In this document: piece after piece, positions 53,873 to 63,873 of the stretch
Layout: each line of letters opens with the position of its first letter
Numbering within the stretch: position 1 is the stretch's first letter
Assembly: GCA_947488305.1 (NCBI GenBank)
Contig: CANKZM010000003.1
Span: forward strand, 186,001-250,000
Origin: an uncultured Roseobacter sp.
GTDB taxonomy: Bacteria; Pseudomonadota; Alphaproteobacteria; Rhodobacterales; Rhodobacteraceae
Direction: 5' to 3'
Length of the DNA stretch: 64,000 nucleotides
Notes under the pieces: generated by a model
What the model was told of the DNA's origin: nothing
Database searches by the model: none
Seen by the model: only the letters and a program-made list of their open reading frames with translations
Translations under genes and position numbers: made by a program

Positions 53873-54008
53873 ACGGGACCGGTTGGCCCGGTCCGGTGTG
53901 TCCTAGCAAACCGAAGAGGCACTTGCGAGAGGAAAAATGCATCGCTCTTAATGCTTTGGTATCTTATTCTCTTGATAACCTTGTTTTCAGGTTACGGAGG
54001 GACGTCGC

Positions 54009-54545
54009 GTGACACCTGAAACAAAAGGTAAGATCAGCACGGATACAGTTCGGTATTATGGCCAAGATGCGCGGTTTGCGCCGGTCGTTCCGCCTCTTCG
54101 CGCACCAGCAACAGGTGTGCTGCGAGATGCGAAAGTGATCACTACCCGCGGGCTGCGTAATGTTCAGGATCTTTGTGTCGGAGAGCTGGTGGTAACGCGG
54201 TCAAATGGCGTCGTGCCGATTGACAGTATCGAACAGCAAAGTCTCGTCGCCCGTGCGATCTACGTCATTGCCGGTTCAATCGGTCATCGCCACAAAAATC
54301 GCGATACGATCCTGCCCGCGGATCAGGAAATCCTGATCCGTGACTGGCGCGCTCATGCGCTATTCAGACGAAGCGAGGCCTTCGTTCGCGCAAAAAACCT
54401 GGTTGATGGCGAATATGTGCGTGACATTGGTCTGCACCCCATGACTGTTTACCGAATTCATTGTGCAGAGCCCCAAGTCATTTACGCAGATGGTATGGAA
54501 CTCGCGAGCGCCTTTGCGTTCAATGCGCATTGCGACATACGCTAG
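54009..54545 (+). CDS. Hint-domain (hedgehog/intein-like) protein
   Basis: 178 residues, of which about 38-165 form a Hint fold: KVITTRGLRNVQDLCVGELV with a preceding ATGVLRDA, then LPADQEILIRDWRAHALF and YRIHCAEPQVIYADGMELAS. The typical intein nucleophile at the first position and the terminal Asn are not obvious, so splicing is unlikely. Such small Hint proteins are common in Rhodobacteraceae and may process surface proteins. The start is a GTG at 54009 with GGAGGG upstream. It ends overlapping the convergent nnrD gene. Confidence 0.78.
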   Translation: MTPETKGKISTDTVRYYGQDARFAPVVPPLRAPATGVLRDAKVITTRGLRNVQDLCVGELVVTRSNGVVPIDSIEQQSLVARAIYVIAGSIGHRHKNRDTILPADQEILIRDWRAHALFRRSEAFVRAKNLVDGEYVRDIGLHPMTVYRIHCAEPQVIYADGMELASAFAFNAHCDIR

Positions 54546-55399
54546 GCACCCAATTTTTTCAGGATTTTGGGGAGTTGTTCCGGCAAGTCTTCGGCGATCA
54601 ACCCCGGGCCAAAAGCAAGTGCTGATTCAACATGCAGGTATGTAGCCAGCTCCGACGCAGTTCCCGGGGCAAACCCCCGCGCCATCAATCCCACGATATA
54701 GCCCGCCAATACGTCACCTGCCCCTGCCGTCGCAAGCCACGGAGCTGACCTTGCGCCCTGCGCATGGTGTAGCCCAACCATCCCGTCAGGGTCTGCAATG
54801 ACGGTCAGAGCACCCTTGAGCAAAACCAGGCACCCTGCGCGCGTTGCGGCCTCCGAGGTGGCCAGGACCTTGTCCATTCCGGGATCATTCTTCAACCTTT
54901 CAGAGATATCTGGAAACAGGCGGGCGAATTCACCCCCGTGGGGCGTGATCACACAGCCTTGGTGAAGCGCCCCAAAGAGCGTTCGATTCTGCGCGATAAG
55001 GCTCAGAGCATCGGCATCCAGAATGATCTTGCGCCCACTTTCAAGAGCCGTCGCAATTAGGCCCGCGTTGGAAGGCGACATGCCGAGCCCGGGTCCGATA
55101 CACAGCGCATTTATCCTGTCGTCTCTCAGTATTTCCATCAGACCGGCAGCATCGCGGGTTTCGCGCAACATGATGGCGGTCACCTGGCTGGCGACTTCCA
55201 AGAGTGCATCCGATGGCACTCCCAAGGTAACCAGACCTGCGCCGATCCGCAAAGCGCCCCGCGCAGCCAACCGTGCAGCACCTGTACATCCCGTCCCACC
55301 CGACAAGACCAGCGCGTGGCCGTGCGAATACTTGTGACCTTGCGCTTTTTGCACCCCTTTCAGAGGCAGTGTTTCCGCTGAAATCTCGTGCTGCTTCAT
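54542..55399 (-). CDS. nnrD: ADP-dependent NAD(P)H-hydrate dehydratase
   Basis: 285 residues of the YjeF C-terminal (ribokinase-like) family. It converts S-NAD(P)HX back to NAD(P)H. Recognised by GHALVLSGGTGCTGAARLA, the GPGLGMS segment and the nucleotide-binding TAGAGDVLAG near residue 225. It starts 33 bases after the epimerase, in the same reading frame but separated by three stop codons. In most relatives the two are one fused protein. AAAGGG lies upstream of the ATG at 55399. Confidence 0.87.
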   Translation of the reverse strand: MKQHEISAETLPLKGVQKAQGHKYSHGHALVLSGGTGCTGAARLAARGALRIGAGLVTLGVPSDALLEVASQVTAIMLRETRDAAGLMEILRDDRINALCIGPGLGMSPSNAGLIATALESGRKIILDADALSLIAQNRTLFGALHQGCVITPHGGEFARLFPDISERLKNDPGMDKVLATSEAATRAGCLVLLKGALTVIADPDGMVGLHHAQGARSAPWLATAGAGDVLAGYIVGLMARGFAPGTASELATYLHVESALAFGPGLIAEDLPEQLPKILKKLGA

Positions 55400-55432
55400 C
55401 TTTACGCCCTTTCAGTCAGGCTGCCATTACTC

Positions 55433-56152
55433 TCAAAGTCCGATGTCCTGCACGATGATATCGCCGCAATATTCGATGCCCTTCCGATGGGCAGTTTTCG
55501 CGCGATGGAATGTCACGGTCAAATGCGCCTGAAAGACGGAGCCAAACCCGGTTCCCATGGGTCCGTCCTCCGACAGTCCGGATGGCAAATCAATGCTCAC
55601 GTGGCGCGGCGTACCAAGCTCTGACGACGTCACAAAGCTTTTTTCGGCGACTTCGAGTATTGGGCGTAGCCCATCAAGTGGGCGTGTCAGCCCAATGCCA
55701 AACAGGGCATCAATCACGAGCGACGTCTCCGATGACCTATATGCGGTCTTTTCGAAGGCTTCGGCCTGTTCCTGACGAACGGTAGGAAAGTCGAGGAGCA
55801 CAGTTTTCCCTCCGGTGCATCCCTGCCATCGATCATGGTTCAGTCGCGCGTCATCGGGGAGTTTTTCCACCGCCCCGTAAAAATACACCGTGACCGACCA
55901 GCCGACGCTATCCAATAGCCGCGCTACGACGAAACCATCGCCACCATTGTTTCCGGGTCCACAAAGAACAATCGCCTGCCCGCCCGTCACAAGTGCAGGC
56001 CATTTCGTAAAGACCGCATCTAAGACGCTCTCGCCTGCACGTTCCATCAAAACTGCGCCTGAGACTTTTCCCGAGTCAATTGCGGCCTTTTCAAGCGCAC
56101 GCATCGCGTCGGCACGTAGATAATCTGGCAAACTTGGGCCTCCTCGATTCAA
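55433..56152 (-). CDS. nnrE: NAD(P)H-hydrate epimerase
   Basis: 239 residues of the YjeF N-terminal family, interconverting R- and S-NAD(P)HX. GPGNNGGDGFVVARLL is the nucleotide-binding motif and the VSIDLPSGL segment carries the catalytic aspartate. It ends (IIVQDIGL) exactly where the linker to the dehydratase domain begins in fused relatives. With the following nnrD it forms a two-gene operon that repairs damaged cofactors. The 147-base gap upstream is divergent from glnB. Confidence 0.87.
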   Translation of the reverse strand: MNRGGPSLPDYLRADAMRALEKAAIDSGKVSGAVLMERAGESVLDAVFTKWPALVTGGQAIVLCGPGNNGGDGFVVARLLDSVGWSVTVYFYGAVEKLPDDARLNHDRWQGCTGGKTVLLDFPTVRQEQAEAFEKTAYRSSETSLVIDALFGIGLTRPLDGLRPILEVAEKSFVTSSELGTPRHVSIDLPSGLSEDGPMGTGFGSVFQAHLTVTFHRAKTAHRKGIEYCGDIIVQDIGL

Positions 56153-56263
56153 TTCTGCTTATTTTTTAATCATACCGCCTGATTTTTTGGCGCGCACATG
56201 CCATTTTCGCGTGCTTTCCAAGGACGTTCGCGTCTATGCATGGACCGTCTTACACCAAGATGA

Positions 56264-56638
<375 letters not shown>

Positions 56639-56685
56639 TCCTGAATTGCACCGAAATTTCATTCCAAAAAGAGGGATATCCGAGA

Positions 56686-58089
56686 ATGAGCCAAGAACTA
56701 CTCAAGATGATTGCAGATGAGGACGTAGAGTACGTCGATATCCGCTTTACTGACCCACGCGGCAAACTGCAGCACGTGACGGTCATGTCCGACCAGGTGG
56801 ACGAAGATTTCCTTGAGGAAGGCTTTATGTTCGACGGGTCCTCTATCGCGGGATGGAAGTCCATCGAAGCCTCAGATATGAAATTGATGCCTGACGTGGA
56901 CAGCGCCTACATCGACCCGTTCTATGCCGAGAAAACAGTCTGTCTGCATTGCTCGATCGTAGAGCCAGACACCGGCGAGGCGTATGAACGTGATCCTCGC
57001 TCCACAGCGCAAAAGGCGGAGGCATATCTGAAGTCCTCTGGCGTTGGGGATGTTGCATACTTCGGCCCTGAAGCTGAATTTTTCCTCTTCGATGATGTTA
57101 AATTCTCCAACAAAATCAACAAAGTATCGTACGAAGTTGATGCGGTGGACGCATCATGGAACACCGACACCGACTACGAGATGGGCAACATGGGCCATCG
57201 CCCCGGCGTTAAAGGCGGCTACTTCCCGGTCAATCCGATCGACGAAAGCCAGGACTTGCGCTCCGAGATGTTGTCGACCATGAAGCGTCTGGGCATGAAA
57301 GTGGACAAACACCACCACGAAGTGGCGTCCTGTCAGCACGAATTGGGTCTGATCTTTGACAGCCTTACAAAACAGGCCGATGAGCTTCAAAAGTACAAAT
57401 ACGTGATCCACAATGTTGCGCATGCTTACGGTAAATCGGCGACTTTCATGCCAAAGCCGATCTACGGCGACAACGGCACCGGCATGCACGTGAACATGTC
57501 GATCTGGAAAGACGGCAAGCCACTGTTTGCAGGTGACAAATACGCTGATCTCAGCGACGAGGCCCTGTGGTTCATCGGCGGCGTTCTCAAGCACGCCAAA
57601 GCGTTGAACGCATTCACAAACCCGTCCACCAATTCCTACAAGCGACTGATCCCAGGCTTTGAAGCACCGGTCCTGCGCGCCTACTCCGCTCGTAACCGCT
57701 CGGGCTGTGTGCGGATTCCATGGACAGAAAGCCCGAAGGCAAAACGTGTTGAAGCACGCTTCCCCGACCCCGCGTCCAACCCGTACCTCTGCTTTGCCGC
57801 ACTGCTGATGGCCGGACTTGACGGGATCAGCAACAAGATCGATCCCGGCGAGGCGATGGATAAGAACCTCTATGATCTTCCAGCAGAAGAGCTGGCGGGC
57901 ATCCCAACTGTTTGTGGCTCCTTGCGCGAAGCGGTGGAAGAGCTCGAAGCAGATATGGACTTCCTGCTGGCTGGTGACGTCTTCACCAAGGACCAGATCG
58001 AAGGCTATATTGAGCTCAAAATGGAAGAGATCGAAACCTACGAGCACACACCACACCCCGTGGAATTCGGCATGTACTACAGCTGCTAA
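56686..58089 (+). CDS. glnA: Glutamine synthetase, type I
   Basis: 467 residues, forms the dodecamer that makes glutamine from glutamate and ammonia. [10 protein letters not shown] marks the N-terminal region, [11 protein letters not shown] and [13 protein letters not shown] the metal-binding beta strands, and the NLYDLPAEE segment near residue 397 holds the tyrosine adenylylated by GlnE. It shares a transcript with glnB, 47 bases after it, and ends at a strong terminator. Confidence 0.97.
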   Translation: MSQELLKMIADEDVEYVDIRFTDPRGKLQHVTVMSDQVDEDFLEEGFMFDGSSIAGWKSIEASDMKLMPDVDSAYIDPFYAEKTVCLHCSIVEPDTGEAYERDPRSTAQKAEAYLKSSGVGDVAYFGPEAEFFLFDDVKFSNKINKVSYEVDAVDASWNTDTDYEMGNMGHRPGVKGGYFPVNPIDESQDLRSEMLSTMKRLGMKVDKHHHEVASCQHELGLIFDSLTKQADELQKYKYVIHNVAHAYGKSATFMPKPIYGDNGTGMHVNMSIWKDGKPLFAGDKYADLSDEALWFIGGVLKHAKALNAFTNPSTNSYKRLIPGFEAPVLRAYSARNRSGCVRIPWTESPKAKRVEARFPDPASNPYLCFAALLMAGLDGISNKIDPGEAMDKNLYDLPAEELAGIPTVCGSLREAVEELEADMDFLLAGDVFTKDQIEGYIELKMEEIETYEHTPHPVEFGMYYSC

Positions 58090-58113
58090 CAGCGGTTCAG
58101 GTTCGAAAAATGG

Positions 58114-58142
58114 AAGGCGCTCTGTTCAGGAGCGCCTTTTTT
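58114..58142 (+). terminator. Rho-independent terminator of glnBA
   Basis: Stem AGGCGCTC / GAGCGCCT with a seven-base loop, followed by six T residues. It begins 25 bases after the glnA stop. Confidence 0.92.
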
Positions 58143-58230
58143 CATGCCTTTCCTCTTTCACGCGAGCGCCATGTTTCGGTCACTCTTCACCGCCAAGCTT
58201 CGCGCATGTGCGAGCTACAGAGGCAAAATC

Positions 58231-59523
58231 ATGGCAGAAGAGTTTTTCGACGTTCAGGCGGCGCTTTTATATGACGAGATGCCTGCAATAGACTTGGGCA
58301 CGTTCGCCGATTGGTTCATTGGGCTAGCGCAAGACTACGGGTTGCCTGGCACCTATGAAGTACTTGCCGGCGCGACCAACGAGACCATGCTGACGCTGGC
58401 CGGTGCGGGCCTTCATGTCACTGTGACCGTACAGAGCACACCCTGCGACCCATCAGAATTCGCATTGGCCTTGCGTGCGCCGATCCTGCGCCACAAGAAA
58501 TTCGATTTCAAAGCCGCGATCCGGGCGCACCAAAGCGCCGTCGTTATTACCGTTGGGGATGGTGAAACGCCCCTGCCCGTCGACGTCCGTGAAAAGATGG
58601 CAATGGCTGGTGTGGTACAACCGTCCGATCCGACGCTAAAGTTGAGCGTCCTGCATGTTCTGATGCAGTGCATGGCGATGGCAAACCGCCCGACGATGGT
58701 CAGCTTTTGCCCCTCCCAATCCTTGCTGTGCCCGCAGGAGTTGGCTGCTGTATCTGGAAGGGCACTGCCCTATCCAATCCTGTTTCACCCCTTTCCTTTT
58801 TCGAACGGCAAGACAGATGACGGTCAGCCTCGCATCGGCATGGCCGCGATCCATGCTGCCCGGTTGATCGGCGCGGAGCTGGAGCTAGAGAACATACCGA
58901 CCGAGATGCCGGTTGCGACCCGTATCAACCTGTTGGCCACACTGATCCAGAACAAACGATCCGGCAGCCTCGCCTTGGCGGATGGTGATGGGCTACAGCC
59001 GGATGGTGAACACACCCTGATCGTCCGGCATGAGCCGGGATCGACAGAGGACGGCCCGCACAGGATCGTTGCCACCTTCGTAGATCCCCCCGCTCAGGCA
59101 GGAGCGTCCGGGGATCCAAAGGGACATCAGGATTTCCAGGACCGCATTGCGCGGCTGAAGGAGCGCGGCGTGCAGACCGGCGAAATGACTACCCCCTCTG
59201 TCCCGCTCGGCGGTGAGAGTGCGGAGTCGCCAGACGACCTGCGGGCGCGGGTACAGGAAACCATCAGCCCGGGCGGGCATGGGCCGGTCAGCAGCGGATT
59301 TCTGAGCGGACCGATCAAATTGGTGGTGATCGCGGCCTTTCTCGGCTTCTTCTTCGTATTGGGTCCAACCGACGACGTGGCCGAGATGGCCTCATCGCAG
59401 GCCTCTTCCATCAGCACCCTGATGCAGACACTCAGCGCAAGTGAGGTCACGCCAACGGACGGAACCACCACGGGTGCAACACGCAACCTTGAGGCTAATT
59501 TCCGGTCCGTTACCACTCCGTGA
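58231..59523 (+). CDS. Hypothetical protein with a C-terminal membrane segment
   Basis: 430 residues. The front 150 residues are globular with no recognised family. Near residues 358-378 lies one membrane segment (SGPIKLVVIAAFLGFFFVLG), followed by a short tail. AGAGG precedes the ATG at 58231; the frame is open to 58144 but that overlaps the terminator. The protein probably is anchored with its bulk in the cytoplasm. Function unknown. Confidence 0.68.
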   Translation: MAEEFFDVQAALLYDEMPAIDLGTFADWFIGLAQDYGLPGTYEVLAGATNETMLTLAGAGLHVTVTVQSTPCDPSEFALALRAPILRHKKFDFKAAIRAHQSAVVITVGDGETPLPVDVREKMAMAGVVQPSDPTLKLSVLHVLMQCMAMANRPTMVSFCPSQSLLCPQELAAVSGRALPYPILFHPFPFSNGKTDDGQPRIGMAAIHAARLIGAELELENIPTEMPVATRINLLATLIQNKRSGSLALADGDGLQPDGEHTLIVRHEPGSTEDGPHRIVATFVDPPAQAGASGDPKGHQDFQDRIARLKERGVQTGEMTTPSVPLGGESAESPDDLRARVQETISPGGHGPVSSGFLSGPIKLVVIAAFLGFFFVLGPTDDVAEMASSQASSISTLMQTLSASEVTPTDGTTTGATRNLEANFRSVTTP

Positions 59524-59534
59524 TATGCCTGCTC

Positions 59535-60266
59535 TCACGGGCTCTTGACGACATAGCTGTGGATGGAGAACACCACCGCCTTCGTTTTTGGCAGGCGTAG
59601 AATGCATTGGCGTTCAGCGCGGACATAGGCGCCCGCAGGGTGCGGCGGCTCTGTTCGATGGGGCTCTGTCTCCGATCGCGGCTGGTAGAGATCCGGGTTC
59701 TCATACCTCAGCATGTTGTTGCGCCAGAGTGGCCTGCCGACCTGCACGCCGTCGAACAATCGTTGCACCCGACGCGCAAGGGGCGCATCGTATTCCTCAA
59801 CTGGCTTGTGAATCGCGGTCAGAGGTTTTCCGGCTTTCTCGGCAAGGGTCCAGCTTGCAGGAAAGCACAAGATGGCGGCGGTTAGCACATGCTCGCCCCC
59901 TCGTTTCTGCATCAGGCACAAATCCTCCTGTACCGACTGCCCCAGAACCGCCAATGGCGTGTCACCCGCCATGTCGACCTCATGCGCATCCGGGCACTGA
60001 ATATAGTTGTCGTTCAAACCAAACCCCATTGCAGGCAATTGGTCCAATGCTGCCTCAAAAAGCTCATTCACGGCCTCGTCCGAACACGGATCTTGCCACA
60101 GCACAGAAGACCTTTTTTCAGCGATCAGTTTACGCCGGTAAGCCATCTGATCCGCATAGGCTTCATCGCGGCGCAACCAACGGCGATCCGGTACAGGACG
60201 TATCCCGGGCAACCGCATTTCGGCTTCAAGATCCTCCGGTAGGGTTGCCTGTAGTATTTCTGTCAT
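59535..60266 (-). CDS. DUF3445 protein, haem-dependent oxidative N-demethylase alpha-subunit-like
   Basis: 243 residues of the DUF3445 family, which includes the alpha subunit of haem-dependent dimethylamine-type N-demethylases (PAS-like fold). Typical sequence at LPGIRPVPDRRWLRRDEAYADQ and LCFPASWTLAEKAGKPLTAIH. The ATG at 60266 gives a normal N-terminus; the frame is open to 60341. The other subunits of the demethylase are not beside it, so the catalytic role is uncertain. Divergent from dddP. Confidence 0.8.
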   Translation of the reverse strand: MTEILQATLPEDLEAEMRLPGIRPVPDRRWLRRDEAYADQMAYRRKLIAEKRSSVLWQDPCSDEAVNELFEAALDQLPAMGFGLNDNYIQCPDAHEVDMAGDTPLAVLGQSVQEDLCLMQKRGGEHVLTAAILCFPASWTLAEKAGKPLTAIHKPVEEYDAPLARRVQRLFDGVQVGRPLWRNNMLRYENPDLYQPRSETEPHRTEPPHPAGAYVRAERQCILRLPKTKAVVFSIHSYVVKSP

Positions 60267-60394
60267 GATGCTGACGCTACGCATCGCACCGGAGATGTCA
60301 GCAAAAAACGACGTCGCATATTGTCGGAAACAAGCAACCAAACCGAATTTTTTGCTGAAATCCTGAAAAAAAGAACAGATCGGAAGGCCGTGCT

Positions 60395-61738
60395 ATGAAT
60401 CAGCATTTCAGCGATACACGCAAAATCGACCCTGCGCGCGGCCGAACGCTTGGCGATGGAAGCCCCAACGATATGGACCGGGTCGAGATCGGACCGACCC
60501 AACTTGCCTTCGCAGAATGGGAAGCAGCGGGTCTCACACTGCCGAACCTGGATGCGATGCGTGCATTCAGACACAAGCGCCTGACGGATCATATCGTTGA
60601 ACGCGGCTATGCCGGGCTGTTGATGTTCGACCCTCTGAACATCCGCTATGCGACAGACAGCACGAACATGCAGCTTTGGAATACCCATAACCCATTTCGT
60701 GCCACATTGCTCTGCGCCGACGGATATATGGTGATGTGGGATTACAAGAACTCTCCGTTCTTGAGCGAATTCAATCCTCTGGTGCGGGAACGCCGCGCCG
60801 GGGCGTCCATGTTCTATTTTGCTAAAGGGGATGAGATCGGCGCACAGGCGGACATTTTCGCGGCCGAGGTACAAGACCTTTTGCGTCAGCACGCGCCGGG
60901 TGAAAATCGCTTGGCGGTGGATAAGATCATGCTGCATGGCCTGCGCAGTCTCGAAGCGCTGGGGCTCGAAGTCACGGATGGCGAGGAGGTCACTGAAAAG
61001 GCCCGGTCTGTCAAAGGGCCTGATGAAATCCTCGCCATGCGTTGCGCATCCCATGCCTGCGAAGCTGCCATGTATGCCATGGAGGATTTTGCCAGAGCCA
61101 ATGTCGGCGATGGCAAAACCTGCGAGAACGATGTCTGGGCCGTGCTGCATGCCGAAAACGTCAGGCGGGGCGGTGAATGGATTGAAACCCGGCTACTGGC
61201 ATCCGGCCCTCGGTCCAATCCCTGGTTTCAGGAGAGTGGCCCGCGGGTCTGCCAACAGAATGAAATCATCTCCTTTGACACGGATCTGGTCGGCGCATAC
61301 GGAATTTGCACAGACATCTCGCGCAGTTGGTGGATCGGCGACAAGAAACCACGGCCAGACATGATCTACGCCATGCAGCATGGGATTGAACACATTCAAA
61401 CCAACATGGAAATGCTCAAGCCCGGCGTGATGATACCCGAGCTGTCGGCCAACACACATGTACTGGATGACAAGTTTCAGAAACAAAAATACGGCTGCCT
61501 GATGCATGGAGTCGGGCTGTGTGACGAATGGCCTTTGGTGGCCTATCCTGATAAAGCCGTCGACGGTGCCTATGACTACCCGCTTGAGCCGGGCATGACG
61601 CTATGTGTGGAAGTTCTGGTCAGCGAAGAAGGTGCAGATTTCTCTATCAAGCTCGAAGATCAGGTTCTGGTAACCGAAGACGGATACGAAAACCTTACGA
61701 AATACCCATTCGATCCAGTACTCTCTGGTCAGCTTTGA
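60395..61738 (+). CDS. dddP: DMSP lyase DddP (M24 peptidase fold)
   Basis: 447 residues, closely matching DddP of Roseovarius and Ruegeria as I recall it. It cleaves dimethylsulfoniopropionate to dimethylsulfide and acrylate. All known metal ligands are in the same positions: D295, D297, D307, H371, E406 and E421, with the catalytic-base candidate D377. The creatinase-like N-terminal domain spans about 1-190. The enzyme is cytoplasmic. The gene is solitary, divergent from the DUF3445 gene with 128 bases between. No DMSP transporter or acrylate genes are nearby. Confidence 0.96.
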   Translation: MNQHFSDTRKIDPARGRTLGDGSPNDMDRVEIGPTQLAFAEWEAAGLTLPNLDAMRAFRHKRLTDHIVERGYAGLLMFDPLNIRYATDSTNMQLWNTHNPFRATLLCADGYMVMWDYKNSPFLSEFNPLVRERRAGASMFYFAKGDEIGAQADIFAAEVQDLLRQHAPGENRLAVDKIMLHGLRSLEALGLEVTDGEEVTEKARSVKGPDEILAMRCASHACEAAMYAMEDFARANVGDGKTCENDVWAVLHAENVRRGGEWIETRLLASGPRSNPWFQESGPRVCQQNEIISFDTDLVGAYGICTDISRSWWIGDKKPRPDMIYAMQHGIEHIQTNMEMLKPGVMIPELSANTHVLDDKFQKQKYGCLMHGVGLCDEWPLVAYPDKAVDGAYDYPLEPGMTLCVEVLVSEEGADFSIKLEDQVLVTEDGYENLTKYPFDPVLSGQL

Positions 61739-61774
61739 GTTTCGACAGCCCAATCTCGTCCAACAACCTGTTCG

Positions 61775-61797
61775 AAAATTGACAAAATCTCAATTTT
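61775..61797. promoter_or_regulatory. AT-rich inverted repeat after dddP
   Basis: AAAATTGA and TCAATTTT with a seven-base loop, 37 bases after the dddP stop. It could be a weak terminator, given the T run that follows, or a regulator site for the downstream gene. Confidence 0.35.
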
Positions 61798-61960
61798 TGC
61801 TGCGTAAATGCAACGGCGAGTTCCAATGCTGACTGTCCAGTAACCTTTTATTCAAATTTTGTCTTTTCTTGAGCGCGAGCTTATGGCAAAGAAGCCTCGC
61901 AGCGCTGCCGCGCCTGCATGTTTTGTCTTGTAGCACTCGTTAACTCGTAAGGAAAAAAAC

Positions 61961-62665
61961 GTGGCCTTCAAAAAAACCATTTCTGCTGCTTTTGTTGCCG
62001 CTGGCCTGTGTGCCTTTGGTGCAGTTGCCCAAGCAGCCACACTGTCAGGCACTTTCGAAGTGCGTGTCGTGAACTACACTTTCGGAAGCAACCAAAATAG
62101 CTCTGTCGCCAAGGCAAATCAAAGCAATTTTGATAACCGCTACGATGCGGCCGCAGATGGCGTCAACCGCGACACCTTCATCTACACCGGTTCGTTGGAC
62201 TTCTTCGTAGACAACAATCCACGCGATCTGGACCTTGAGAGTATTGCTGATTTTCTCGACACGGCGCCTGACGGGTCTGTGTCGGGTCTGGACGACGTTG
62301 TTGGCGGTCTGAAGTTGAGCGCCCCGACGTTCCGTGTGACAACTCTTTTTGAATTCACTGAGGTGTACTCGAACGCTTTCGAAACGCGCGTCACCCATGA
62401 CGACGGTTTCTCGATGTATGACGACGGTGAAACCTTGCTGTCATATGCGAACCCGACAGGCATTCGCTCTACTCCGAAAACCGGAACGGTCAACTTCACC
62501 GGTGGCGAGTTTAAACTGATCTATGCTGCCGCCAACGGAAACCCGTCGAAGCTTCTTGTCGAAGGCAATGGGATCCCCGCGGTTCCGCTGCCAGCCGGTA
62601 TCCTGCTGATGGGTACTGCACTTGCGGGCTTTGGTGTGATCCGCCGCCGTAAAGCGCGCGGCTAA
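61961..62665 (+). CDS. VPLPA-CTERM surface protein
   Basis: 234 residues with a signal peptide (ending near AVAQA) and a C-terminal sorting signal: VPLPAG, a hydrophobic stretch (ILLMGTALAGFGVI) and a basic tail (RRRKARG). This is the sorting tag of the exosortase D system of Rhodobacterales. The mature part has no recognised domain and is rich in Asp, Asn, Ser and Thr, as in exported adhesins or matrix proteins. The start is a GTG at 61961 with AAGGA upstream. No exosortase gene lies in the window. Confidence 0.88.
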   Translation: MAFKKTISAAFVAAGLCAFGAVAQAATLSGTFEVRVVNYTFGSNQNSSVAKANQSNFDNRYDAAADGVNRDTFIYTGSLDFFVDNNPRDLDLESIADFLDTAPDGSVSGLDDVVGGLKLSAPTFRVTTLFEFTEVYSNAFETRVTHDDGFSMYDDGETLLSYANPTGIRSTPKTGTVNFTGGEFKLIYAAANGNPSKLLVEGNGIPAVPLPAGILLMGTALAGFGVIRRRKARG

Positions 62666-62687
62666 CGCCCGACACAATCCAATATCT

Positions 62688-62716
62688 AAAACGCGGCCTC
62701 CGGGCCGCGTTTTTTA
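62688..62716. terminator. Bidirectional rho-independent terminator
   Basis: Stem ACGCGGCC / GGCCGCGT with a four-base loop and six T residues on the plus side; on the minus side the run is shorter. It lies 23 bases after the VPLPA-CTERM gene and overlaps the end of the convergent SGNH hydrolase gene. Confidence 0.88.
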
Positions 62717-63592
62717 TGAGCTGTTGGGTTTACGTTCAAGAACGTCAAAGATCGCGGCGCAAAGCGCGGGTGCGCGTTGCTTGAAGTGATGCCGGGCACC
62801 TTTTTCATTGGGGTGATACGGGTCCTTCACCCGACCATCCTGACTACGCCGAAAGAAACTCGGTGTACTTTGATTGGCGGCGATGGTTTCCGGTGTGATC
62901 CCCTCAACAAAGGCACAACGGTTTCCGGTTTTTTCGAATGCTTTTTTGATGTTTTCCTGCGCGCGGGCGCGTTGCTTGGAGACTTTTGTCGTATGCGCAG
63001 GTGCCGTTGTCATGAAGACGCATGGCAAATCCGGCGGCAACTGCTTGCCAAGCTTGCGGACATCGGCCAGTGCCAGTTCAGGCTGCTCTGCCCATCGGCG
63101 CGAGGCATTCCCCAGAAACGCCAGAACAAGAAGCTTGGGCGCATAATAGTCATCACGGAACATGACCTCAAAGGACGACTTCCCAGCACTGCAAAACTGG
63201 TAGTTTCGCCCCTGCCCCATTTGCTTGAACTCATTGCCCGTTTTGTTGACCACACCGTAGGTGCCGGCGTTCACTTTCCATTTCTTGTCGATATTACAGA
63301 TTGAGCCTTTGGCGGCTCCTTTCCGCGCGGTCCAGGAATGGATCGAAGTGGATCGGACACCAATCACGCCAACCTTCATCTCACCAAGTTGCTTGAGCGC
63401 ACGTGACTGTCTTTTCGATGGCGCGCAGACCGTATCGAGTTGCGACAGGAAATCGACAAAGACCGGGCCTGATCCAAAAGAAATCTGACTGTCGCCGAGA
63501 ACCAGAATGTCCGGTGATGTAAATTCTTCCGCGATTGCAGGCACGTTGCCACTTGCGACCGCCAGAACCAATCCCGCAAGAGCAGACCGCAT
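62714..63592 (-). CDS. Secreted SGNH/GDSL-type hydrolase-like protein
   Basis: 292 residues with a signal peptide ending near PAIA. Block I is ILVLGDSQISF (catalytic serine) and block V is DPYHPNEKGARHH with the Asp and His, so an SGNH esterase/acyl-hydrolase fold is likely. A GN-containing segment (LAFLGNASRRW) may supply block III. The ATG at 63592 has AAAGGG upstream, a better start than 63610. Its substrate may be a polysaccharide acyl group, but nothing in the context proves this. Confidence 0.78.
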   Translation of the reverse strand: MRSALAGLVLAVASGNVPAIAEEFTSPDILVLGDSQISFGSGPVFVDFLSQLDTVCAPSKRQSRALKQLGEMKVGVIGVRSTSIHSWTARKGAAKGSICNIDKKWKVNAGTYGVVNKTGNEFKQMGQGRNYQFCSAGKSSFEVMFRDDYYAPKLLVLAFLGNASRRWAEQPELALADVRKLGKQLPPDLPCVFMTTAPAHTTKVSKQRARAQENIKKAFEKTGNRCAFVEGITPETIAANQSTPSFFRRSQDGRVKDPYHPNEKGARHHFKQRAPALCAAIFDVLERKPNSS

Positions 63593-63873
63593 CAAACCCT
63601 TTGCTCGCATAGGTAAGAAACCTCTCGTCTATATCCCTGAACGTACCGTAGCGTACGCTTATTTTTGAGGTCATCTTCCCCAGTTTTCCCTGTAAAGCAA
63701 TGCTTTATGTCACGCGATGCCAACCCTGTGTTCGCTTGTGAGGCAATGCCCTGTCGCATGTTCGGAACCACCGGCTTACAACGGGCATGCACGTCCGCGT
63801 GATTTGATTGACACATGGCTTGTTTTGGCTCTCCAGACGGCCCAGTGTTTCTGACGATAAAAGGAGCCTTCTC

